Origin: Opitutia bacterium Tous-C1TDCM
GTDB lineage: Bacteria; Verrucomicrobiota; Verrucomicrobiia; Opitutales; Opitutaceae
Length of the DNA stretch: 32,185 nucleotides
Reading direction: 5' to 3'
NCBI GenBank assembly: GCA_002288455.1
Contig: NEUS01000042.1
Coordinates: forward strand, 1-32,185
Below, piece after piece: positions 1 to 8,300 of this stretch (the first letter of the stretch is position 1; each line of letters opens with the position of its first letter). The notes under the pieces are model-generated. The model was not told the DNA's origin. It made no database searches and saw only the letters and a list, made by a program, of their open reading frames with translations. Both the position numbers and the translations under genes were made by a program.

Positions 1-40
1 GAAATCCGCGATTCGCAATCCGAAATCCGCAATCTTCGCC
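1..40. repeat. Degenerate heptad array (GMRATYC)
   Basis: The first 35 bases break exactly into five 7-nt units with consensus GMRATYC. The same unit recurs at 20797-20828 and, mixed with its complement, at 26131-26340. The array is followed by pyrimidine-rich DNA (about 45-88) and the first gene. The window edge cuts it, so its full length is unknown. Confidence 0.75.
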
Positions 41-92
41 GGGAGCGTTTTCCGCTTTCCCAATTTTCCGTTTTTCCGATTTCCTCCGGCCC

Positions 93-413
93 ATGGTCAA
101 AGGTCAGAAGGTCGTCTGCATCAACGATACGTTTTCGCCCACTATCCGCACGCTCTACAAGCAGCTGCCGGTGAAGGATACCATCTACACCGTCCGCGAG
201 GTCTTCCTCGGGCGGGAGAAGATCGTGAAGGGCGGCGACACCGCGACCGTCGGCCTGCTGCTCGAGGAACTGCGCAACCCGCCCGATCCTTTCCATCAGG
301 GCGAACAGGAACTCGGCTTCACCTCGGAACGCTTCGCGCCGCTCAACGAATTGCCCGACGAAAAGGTCGAGGCCGAGGAAGTGGTCGGCGTCGGGGCGTG
401 GATGCCGGCCTGA
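93..413 (+). CDS. Conserved hypothetical protein (106 aa), phage-associated type
   Basis: A small soluble acidic protein of 106 residues with no signal peptide or membrane segment. The N-terminal half (VKGQKVVCINDTF, then YTVREV around residues 52-57) and the later LLLEELRNP and F-SERFAPL segments resemble a family of short uncharacterised proteins often met in prophages and in Verrucomicrobia. That resemblance is from memory and was not searched. The ATG at 93 is the first in frame and has no clear Shine-Dalgarno sequence. The stop codon lies inside a perfect 10-bp hairpin (411-434). The gene stands alone between repeat arrays. Function is unknown. Confidence 0.75.
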   Translation: MVKGQKVVCINDTFSPTIRTLYKQLPVKDTIYTVREVFLGREKIVKGGDTATVGLLLEELRNPPDPFHQGEQELGFTSERFAPLNELPDEKVEAEEVVGVGAWMPA

Positions 414-440
414 AACCGCGCGGGCGCGGTTTCAGGGGTT
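411..440 (+). terminator. Stop-codon-embedded hairpin, likely terminator
   Basis: Arms TGAAACCGCG (411-420) and CGCGGTTTCA (425-434) pair perfectly over 10 bp around a CGGG loop and are followed by GGGGTTTT. The TGA stop of the upstream gene forms the base of the stem. The T-run is short and offset, so termination is probable but not certain. Confidence 0.55.
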
Positions 441-452
441 TTGGGTTTTGGG

Positions 453-528
453 TTCGGAGTTCGGAGTTCGGAGTTCGGAGTTCGGAGTTCGGAGTTCGGA
501 GTTCGGAGTTCGGAGTTCGGAGTTCGGA
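453..528. repeat. Tandem repeat (GGAGTTC)x10
   Basis: Ten perfect copies of the 7-mer GGAGTTC fill 456-525, preceded by TTC and followed by a partial GGA. Just upstream (437-452) the sequence already runs in 7-nt TTTTGGG units. Seven is not a multiple of three, so the array translates to a 7-residue pattern in every frame and is not under coding constraint. Copy number is likely to vary between strains (inference). Confidence 0.95.
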
Positions 529-592
529 CGCGCGCGGCTAGGCGGAAGGACGCGGGTGGTCGAGCGGACGGTTCCGGCGGAACTCTTTTTTC

Positions 593-617
593 CAAAGTAA
601 CCTATTGGGTTACTTTG
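593..617. repeat. Dispersed 25-bp interrupted palindrome, copy 1
   Basis: Arms CAAAGTAACC (593-602) and GGTTACTTTG (608-617) are perfect 10-bp inverted repeats around the 5-nt spacer TATTG. Two more copies occur at 18152-18176 and 18255-18279 with the spacer in the opposite orientation (CAATA). This copy lies 12 bp beyond the stop of the lipoprotein gene. No T-tract follows on either strand, so a simple terminator is unlikely. It could be a protein-binding site or a REP-like element. Confidence 0.85.
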
Positions 618-629
618 CGGCGGGGGCGG

Positions 630-1034
630 TTAGTTGATCGTCAGGACGACGTCGTGGGTGGCGACGGGGTCGGCGACGCGGTCGCCGGTGTCGGGCACGA
701 GGACGAAGCGGAGGCGGGTCGTGCCGGAACGGATCGCGAGAAAGGCGACGGTCTGGCCGGTGCCGGGGGCGGCGGGAGGCAAGATCGCGGTCGTCTGCTG
801 CAGGGCGCGCACGTCGTGGGCGGCGATCTTCCAGGTGCGGCCGGGGGCGGCGGGCGGGAGCGTAAGCGTGACGAGGTCGGCGAACGTGACGGTTTGCTCG
901 GTGCGTTGGGCGGCGACGTCGAGGACGACGGCGGCTTGGCCGCGGGGTTTGAGGGTGTCGTCGGGGGCGGACGCGCAGCCGCCGAGGGCGAGACCGAGCA
1001 GCAGCAAGAGCAGGGTCGGGCGGGTCGGGAGCAT
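630..1034 (-). CDS. Small lipoprotein, possible chagasin-like (I42) fold
   Basis: A 134-residue protein with a lipoprotein signal: hydrophobic residues 8-18, then the lipobox LGGC with Cys20 as the lipidation site. Most of the remaining chain is beta-rich and Pro/Thr-rich. The pattern TLTLPPAAPGRTW near 57-68, followed by G-TVAFLAIRSGTTRLRF near 93-110, loosely recalls the chagasin family of cysteine-peptidase inhibitors, but the diagnostic NPTTGY and RPW motifs are not clear, so this is only a suggestion. The ATG at 1034 is chosen because the signal peptide starts there; the open frame upstream is the shadow of the neighbouring gene. It lies 50 bp downstream of the 360-aa gene on the same strand and may be co-transcribed with it. 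Confidence 0.8.
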   Translation of the reverse strand: MLPTRPTLLLLLLGLALGGCASAPDDTLKPRGQAAVVLDVAAQRTEQTVTFADLVTLTLPPAAPGRTWKIAAHDVRALQQTTAILPPAAPGTGQTVAFLAIRSGTTRLRFVLVPDTGDRVADPVATHDVVLTIN

Positions 1035-1084
1035 GGGACGAAGGTGGCGGGTGGCGCGCGAAACGGAAGCGGTGAGCGCGGAAA

Positions 1085-2167
1085 TCACTCGGGTTCGATT
1101 TCGGCGACGACGGGGCGGCCGATGTCGCGGCGGATCGACTCGAGGTTTTGGCGGATGAGGGCGCCCATGGATTCGCAGCGGAGGAAATCGGTGCGGTCGT
1201 AGTGGGCGGCGAGGCCTTCGCGCAGGGAATGGACGTGCGAGGCGGGGGCGATGGGATCGCGGCCCATGGCGTGGAGGAGGAGGCCGAGGCGTTCGGCGGC
1301 GAGGGCGGCGCGCTGGAGGATGAGCGTCTGTTCCTCGCGCTGGTACTGGTGGGCGGTCTCGGGGCGGAGGTGGCGCAGGCAGAAGTGGGCGAGGGGGCTG
1401 TTGTCCTTGAAGAACTGGGGCAGGTAGAAGTTTTTCCGGCCGTCGTAGCTTTGCTGGTCGAAGTCCATGGCGCGGATGCGCAGCTGGGCTTCCTCGAAGT
1501 CGGGGGTGACGACGAAGACGAAGTTGTAGGAACGCATGTCGCCGAGCAGGCGGACGAAGCAGCGTTCGTTGAACTTCACGAGTTCCTTGGCGACGCGGAC
1601 GGCTTTGAGTTCCTTGCGGATGCCGAGCCAGTCGCGGATGAAGATGTCGCCCGGGACACCGGCGACGTGTTCCTCGACGAGGGTGTTGCCGTGGATGAGG
1701 AAGTTGAGGCGGTTGGGCGAGAGGAGGTGCTCGAGCTCGATGCCGTAGATGCGGGAGGCGTCGGCTTTTTTGACGTAGAAGTAGTCCTGGTTGTCGTTGA
1801 ACGCATTGACGATCCGGATACGGAAGGGCGTCGAGTTGCCGAAGGTGCAGAAGTCGACGCGGTCGACGTAGAGGTGGCTGACGACGGAGAGATCGCCGTC
1901 GACCTTGAGCCAGGCGTAGACCTCTTTCAGGGCGTCGTTGAGGGCGGACATCTCGCTGGCGTCGTAGATGACGGTGTCCCAGAGCGTGGGTTTGCCGTTG
2001 TCGTCGGTGAGGGGGATGACCTCGTGGAAGGCGCGGAGCCGTTCGTAGGTGATGGGCAGTTCGCGTTCGCGCCGGTAGCGGCGGAGGTAGCCGCGGAGAT
2101 CGGGGCTGATCGGAAAGCTGGGTTTGCGCTGCGTGGGCAGGGGCGTCGGGGTGCCGAAATCGGCCAT
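1085..2167 (-). CDS. Conserved hypothetical protein (360 aa) with kinase-fold signatures
   Basis: A soluble 360-residue protein with no signal peptide. Several segments appear in the order seen in protein-kinase-like phosphotransferases: YFYVKKAD (129-136, candidate ATP-binding Lys), IELEHLL (143-149, candidate helix-C Glu), LVEEHVAGVPGD (163-174, hinge-like), GDMRSYN (209-215, matching the catalytic GDxxxxN pattern) and AMDFDQQ (233-239, matching the DFG-type metal-binding DFD). The middle region (about 98-255) is rich in aromatics and looks strongly conserved. I do not know a named family for it; the kinase-fold assignment is inference from motif order. It is probably transcribed with the lipoprotein 50 bp downstream. 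The ATG at 2167 is supported by the loss of coding character into the repeat region upstream. Confidence 0.8.
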   Translation of the reverse strand: MADFGTPTPLPTQRKPSFPISPDLRGYLRRYRRERELPITYERLRAFHEVIPLTDDNGKPTLWDTVIYDASEMSALNDALKEVYAWLKVDGDLSVVSHLYVDRVDFCTFGNSTPFRIRIVNAFNDNQDYFYVKKADASRIYGIELEHLLSPNRLNFLIHGNTLVEEHVAGVPGDIFIRDWLGIRKELKAVRVAKELVKFNERCFVRLLGDMRSYNFVFVVTPDFEEAQLRIRAMDFDQQSYDGRKNFYLPQFFKDNSPLAHFCLRHLRPETAHQYQREEQTLILQRAALAAERLGLLLHAMGRDPIAPASHVHSLREGLAAHYDRTDFLRCESMGALIRQNLESIRRDIGRPVVAEIEPE

Positions 2168-2499
2168 GGGCGCAGCGTGGGTGGCGGGCGGGGGCGAGGC
2201 AACTGCGGGAAAACCGAGGGAGGAAAATTGGAAAATTGGGAAATTGGGAAACCGGAAACCGGAAGGCGGAGATCGGAAAAGAAGAAAGAGGGAAAGAAGA
2301 AGGGAGAAACGGGAGGCCGGTGCGGAGCGGGAAGGCGGAAGGCGGAAGGCGGAAGGCGGAGATTTGACGGTGGGGAAAATGGCAAACGGGAAACGGGGAG
2401 GAGGGGCACGTGTTTGCGGCGAAGCGGCGCCGGTCCGGTGGGGCGAGCGGCGGATTGCAATCGGGCGGGCGGAGCGCTGACTCGCGGGCTGCGTCGCGC
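2168..2499. repeat. Purine-rich heptad region between divergent genes
   Basis: This 332-bp spacer separates two divergent genes. From about 2205 to 2400 the plus strand is almost all purine and runs in 7-8-nt units (GGGAAATT, GGAAACC, then four GGCGGAA units at 2334-2360). It contains one copy of a 27-nt purine cassette (2291-2317) shared with 23297-23323 and 28694-28720. No gene was found. Promoters for both flanking genes must lie here, but no convincing -35/-10 pair is visible. Confidence 0.8.
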
Positions 2500-4074
2500 A
2501 TGAGTGTCCCGGTCCATGGTTCCCGTCGCGGGTGGCTTCGGGCCGCCGGGTGGCTTGCGGTCGCGGTGTTCGCGGTGCTGGCGGGGCGCTTCTGGCATCC
2601 GTACTACGGGTTCACGCGGTTCGTGCAGCTGGACGAGCACGACCACCGGGCCGGGGTGGCGGAGCTGCGGGAGTATCCGGTTTTTGTTTACGCGGGGTAC
2701 AGCGGCTACGACGGTGCGGCGTACACGCAGCTGGCCTTCCATCCGGATTTGTCGGCGCCCGAATACCGCACGGCGCTGGACAATTTTTCGTACCGGGCGC
2801 GGCGCATGCTCGGCAGCGCGCTGGCGTGGGCGCTGGCGGGCGGCGAGCCGGCGCGGATCGCGGGCACGTATGCGGCGCTGAATCTCGGGGTCTGGGCGGC
2901 GCTGGCACTGCTGCTGTGGCGGGTGCTGCCGGTGACGGACGCGCGGAGTTTCGCGGCGTGGGCGGGGGTGCTGTTTTCGGCCGGGGCGCTGCACGCGGTG
3001 CGGCTCGCGTTGACGGATTTGCTGGCGGTGACGTTGGCGACGGCGGCGTTGGCGCTGGGGGAACGCGGGCGCGGCCGCGGGGCGCTCGGGGTGCTGGCGG
3101 CGGCGGGGCTGGCGCGGGAGACGGCGCTGACGGCGGTCGTCGGGTTGTGGCGCGGGCCGTGGCGCGCCTTGCCGGCGTGGGCGGCGAACCTGGGGCGGGC
3201 CGCGGCGGTCGCGGTGCCGCTGGGGTTGTGGATGCTTTATGTGCGGACGAAGGCGGGGCCGGCGGACCAGGGGTTGGCCAATCTGGCGTGGCCGGTGCTC
3301 GGGTGGATCGAGAAGGGCGGGGCGATCGTGGCGGATTTTGCGCGGCAGCCGGATTTCCGCTGGTTGAACACGACGACGCTGCTGGCCTATGTCGCGCTGA
3401 CGGCGCAGGCGGCGTATGTGGTGAAGCGGATACGTTGGGCCGAGGGGTGGTGGCGCGTCGGCTTGGTGAACGTGGCGCTGATGGCGTGGCTGGGCACGGC
3501 GGTGTGGGAGGGGCATCCGGGGGCGGCGACGCGCGTGCTGTTGCCGCTGGGGGTGGCGTTTGCGGTGCTGGCGGTGTGCGAGCGGGCCGGGTGGGCGTGG
3601 GTGTTGGCCGGCGGGCTTTCCGTCTTCAGCGGGGTCGAGGCGTTGCGGCACGTGCCGCAGATGGAGCGGGAATTTGCGGCGGGGCGCGGCGCGGGGGGCG
3701 CATGGGTGGCGCGGGCGGAGGCCGGTTGGTACGGCATCGAGCGCGACGGGAAGGCGACGTGGGCGTGGGCCGGCGAGACCGGGCGAGTGGGGCTGGAGTT
3801 TTCCGCGCGGCCGGCGGCGGCGGCGGTGCGGGTGCGGCTGAAGCTGCGCGGGATCGAGGCGCGGGAGGCGGAGATCCGGCAGGGCGAGCGCGGGTTGTGG
3901 CGCGGGCGGCTCGCGGAGCGGCCCGAGTGGATCGAAGTGGAGGTGGCGCCGGCGGCGGCGGGAGGGCGGCGCGCGGAGCTCGAAGTGAAGATGCTCGGAG
4001 CGACGGTGCGCGAGCATGCGGGGAGCGAGGCGCGGGCGCTGGGGGTGGCGCTGTATGGGGTGGAGGTGCGGTAG
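2500..4074 (+). CDS. Polytopic membrane protein, GT-C glycosyltransferase-like
   Basis: A 524-residue integral membrane protein. Hydrophobic segments lie near 13-29, 120-140, 152-175, 190-215, 228-248, 290-308, 318-337 and 345-375; a soluble beta-rich domain occupies about 405-524. The early periplasmic loop has YSGYDGAAYTQLAFHP (67-82) and YRARRMLGSALAWALAGGE (98-116), the arrangement found in bacterial GT-C-like polyprenyl-linked glycosyltransferases and cell-surface glycopolymer proteins, and GLARETAL (203-210) matches a conserved loop of the same proteins. Assignment comes from motif memory; substrate is unknown. The ATG at 2500 is preferred over the upstream ATG at 2410 because the earlier stretch is repeat-derived. 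A run of G-tracts follows the stop codon directly. Confidence 0.75.
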   Translation: MSVPVHGSRRGWLRAAGWLAVAVFAVLAGRFWHPYYGFTRFVQLDEHDHRAGVAELREYPVFVYAGYSGYDGAAYTQLAFHPDLSAPEYRTALDNFSYRARRMLGSALAWALAGGEPARIAGTYAALNLGVWAALALLLWRVLPVTDARSFAAWAGVLFSAGALHAVRLALTDLLAVTLATAALALGERGRGRGALGVLAAAGLARETALTAVVGLWRGPWRALPAWAANLGRAAAVAVPLGLWMLYVRTKAGPADQGLANLAWPVLGWIEKGGAIVADFARQPDFRWLNTTTLLAYVALTAQAAYVVKRIRWAEGWWRVGLVNVALMAWLGTAVWEGHPGAATRVLLPLGVAFAVLAVCERAGWAWVLAGGLSVFSGVEALRHVPQMEREFAAGRGAGGAWVARAEAGWYGIERDGKATWAWAGETGRVGLEFSARPAAAAVRVRLKLRGIEAREAEIRQGERGLWRGRLAERPEWIEVEVAPAAAGGRRAELEVKMLGATVREHAGSEARALGVALYGVEVR

Positions 4075-4098
4075 GGGGCGGGGGGCGGGCGGACGGGA
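4074..4098 (+). other. Putative G-quadruplex motif
   Basis: Directly after the stop codon the plus strand has G-runs of 5, 6, 3 and 3 bases separated by 1-5 nt loops, which satisfies the usual G3+N1-7 rule. It lies between convergent genes. Folding is not shown by sequence alone. Confidence 0.4.
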
Positions 4099-4107
4099 GG
4101 ACGGAGA

Positions 4108-4146
4108 ATGGGACTTAGGGGACGGATGGGACTGATGGGACGGATA
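4108..4146. repeat. 9-nt repeat array, ATGGGACKK family
   Basis: Four consecutive 9-mers (ATGGGACTT, AGGGGACGG, ATGGGACTG, ATGGGACGG) are followed by the start of a fifth. The same family occurs at 17275-17328 and 20729-20760. The period of nine gives open reading frames in all three forward frames, which creates spurious Met-Gly-Arg ORFs. Confidence 0.85.
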
Positions 4147-4180
4147 TCGGAAGGTGTCCGGCAGACCCAACGCGGGCGGC

Positions 4181-5251
<1,071 letters not shown>

Positions 5252-5261
5252 CGGGCGGAAA

Positions 5262-5338
5262 AATCGGAAAATCGGAAAACTGGAAAATTGGGAAATCGGA
5301 AAAGTGGAAAATCGGGAAATTGGAAAACGGGGAAAGTG
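5262..5338. repeat. GGAAAATC-type 7-8-nt repeat array
   Basis: The spacer between the two kinase genes is almost entirely made of units such as GGAAAATC, GGAAAACT, GGGAAATT and GGAAATC, with a period drifting between 7 and 9 nt. It belongs to the same broad family as the heptad arrays elsewhere. Confidence 0.8.
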
Positions 5339-5347
5339 GATACGCGG

Positions 5348-8300
5348 TCAGGTCGTGTAGCGGGCGACGAATTGGCGGATGGCTTTCATTTTGAAGCGGG
5401 TGGCGAGGTCGAGGACGCTTTGGGCGAAGGGCGCGTATTTCGGATCGAGGGCGAGGAGGGCTTCGGCGCGGGCGCGGATGGCGACGACGTCGCCCTTGGC
5501 GGCGAGTTCGTAGATCGCGGCGGCTTCGGCGGGCGGCGGCGGGTGGAGCGCGAGGGCGAAGGGCGTTTGCGTGGCCTCGATCTCGGCGTAGTTCCAGGCG
5601 AGGCCGAGGGTGCGGGCGACGAGGGCCCAGAGTTCTTCCTCGCGGAAAGGTTTGGCGAGGAATTCGTCGCAGCCGGCGGCGAAGCACTCGGAGCGGTCGA
5701 GGTCGTAGGCGCTGGCGGAGACGGCGGCGATGCGGAGGGCGGGGCCGCGCGGGGAGCGGCGGAGGCGGCGGGTGGCTTCGAGGCCGTCGATACCGCCGGG
5801 CAGGCGCAGGTCCATGAGCACGAGGTCGGGAGCGAAGGCGGCGGCGACGTCGAGGGACGTTTCGCCGGAGGCGGCCTCGGCGAGGTCGAAGCCGAGGGGG
5901 GCGAGCATGTCGACGACGACGGCGCGGTTGGTGGCGTTGTCGTCGACGACGAGGACACGGCGGCGATCGCCGGCGTAGCCGACGATGCGCTGGCTGCGGG
6001 CGGGGGCGGCGGGCGCGGCGGCGGCGGAGGGGAGGGCGACGTCGAACCAGAAGCGGCTGCCCCAGCCGGGTTGGCTTTCGACCGCGAGGCGGCCGCCCAT
6101 GCGTTCGACGAGGCTGCGGCTGATGGCGAGGCCGAGGCCGGTGCCGGAGGCGGCGGTGCCGGCCTGGTGGCCGACCTGGGTGAAGGGCTCGAAGAGTTTT
6201 TTGAGATCTTCGGCGGCGATGCCGGGGCCGGTGTCGCTGACGGAGAAGCGGATCGCGGCGGGGCGGTCGGCAGCGGCGGGGACGGTCTGGACGGAGAACA
6301 CCACGCCGCCGGCCTTGGTGAACTTCACGGCGTTGGAGACGAGGTTGAACACGATCTGGCGGAGACGTTGTTCGTCGCCGCGGACCCAGCGCGGCAGATC
6401 GGCGGCGACGGCGGTCTCGAACAAAATGCTCTTTTCCTTGGCGCGCGGGGTGAAGACGGCCTCGACGCCGGTGGCGAAGGCGGGGAGATCGAAATCGGCG
6501 GGGTGGAGTTCGATGCGGCCGGCCTCGATTTTGGAGAGGTCGAGCACGTCGTTGATGAGGGCGAGCAGGTGGTCGGCGGATTCGTGGATGACGCGCACGC
6601 CCTCGCGCTGCTTGGCCGAGAGGGCGGCGTCGCGGCGGAGAATCTGGGTGTAGCCAAGGATGCCGTTGAGGGGGGTGCGGAGCTCGTGGCTGACGGAAGC
6701 GAGGAAGTAGCTTTTGGCGCGACTGGCGGCGTCGGCGGCTTCCTTGGCGAGCTGGAGGGCGCGGGCGGCTTCGCGGCGCTCGGTGATGTCGAGGGCGACG
6801 CCTTCGAAGTGGTCGAGGGCGCCCTGGGCGTTGCGGACGGCGCGGACGGATTCGGAAATCCAGAACGTGGAGCCGTCGCGGCGGCGGACTTCGGATTCGA
6901 AATCGCTGATCTGGTCGCGGGCGGAGACCTGGGCGATGAAATCGGCGCGGCGTTCGGGGCGGGCGTAGAAATCGCGGCTGATGTCGCCGACTTCCGCGAC
7001 GAGGTCGGCGGGCGAAGCGTAGCCGAGCATGCGGGCGAGGGCGGGATTGGCGCTGAGGAAACGGCCTTCGGGCGAGGTGACGTAGAGGCCTTCGACGGCG
7101 TTTTCGAAAATGCTGCGGTAGCGTTTTTCGGCGAGGGCGAGGGCGGCTTCGGCCTGGCGGCGCTGGACGGCGACGGCGGTCTGTTCGGCGACGAAGTTGA
7201 GCAGGCGGAGCTCGTCGGGGCCGTAGGCGTTCGGATTCGTGTAGTCCTGGAGGGCGAGCATGCCGAGGGCGCGGCCGCCGACGAGGAGCGGGGCGCCGAG
7301 GCGCTGGGCGGCGGGGCGGTCGAGGCGGACGAAGTCGCCGCGGGCGGCGAGGACGGCGTCGAGTTCCGGGGCGGTGAGCGACTGGGGCCGGCGGGTGGCG
7401 ATGACGTAGTCGGTGAAGCGGTTGCCGACGGGCCGGGGCGGCGGGGGCGGGACGTATTCGTCGACAAAATACGGGAAGGACAGCTCGCGTTCGTCGGGGC
7501 CGAGGAGGGCGATGTAGAAATTCTTGGCCGGCATGAGGTCGCCGACGATGCGGTGGACCTCGGCGAAGAGGCTGGCGAGGTCGTCGCCGGCGAGGACGGT
7601 GCGGGAGATCTGGAAGGTGGCGGCCTGGACCTGTTCGCGGCGCCGGCGCTCGGTGACGTCGATGCCGACGGTGAGCACGCAGCGTTCGCCGGAGAGATCG
7701 AGGACATCGGCGTTGACGAGGAGGGTGACGATGCGGCCGTCCTTGGCGCGGAAGTCGGCCTGGAAATCGCGGACGAAGCCCTGCAGGCCGATGCGTTGGA
7801 CGAATTCGTGGCGGGCGGCCTCGTGGACCCAGAGGCGCAGGTCCTGGGTGGTGCGGCCGATGACCTCGTCGCGGGCGTAGCCGGAGGCGGCGGTGAAGGC
7901 GGGGTTGACCTCGAGCATCCGGCGGTCCTCGAGCCGGTTGATGGTCATGAGGGCGGGGCTGGAGTGGAAACTCTTCTCGAAGAAGGCGCGCGATTCGCGT
8001 TGGGCGGCCTCGACCTGGCGGCGGTGGACGGCGGCGGCGGTCTGGTCGGCCACGAACATCAGCAGCTGCAAGTCCGCATCCGAGTAGGCGGAGCGACTAT
8101 GGTAGTCCTGAACGGTGATGACGCCGATGGCGCGGCCGTCGAGCATGAGCGGGGCGCCGAGCCAGATGGCGGAGGGTTTGCCGGTGGGTTTGTAGCGGGC
8201 GTCGGCGCGGAGCAGGACGGTGAGGTCGTCGGCGGTGGTGCGGAGCGGCTTGGCGGTGTTGAGGACGTATTCGGTGAGGCCGAAGCCGGGTTGGCGCGGA

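Noticed and set aside
593-617. Rho-independent terminator at the 25-bp palindrome
   Set aside because: No T-tract follows on either strand, and two other copies lie in a divergent promoter region.
441-1202. Frame with a repeated SSEFGVR peptide
   Set aside because: The peptide repeat is simply the translated 7-nt array, and the remainder lies antisense to the lipoprotein and kinase-like genes.
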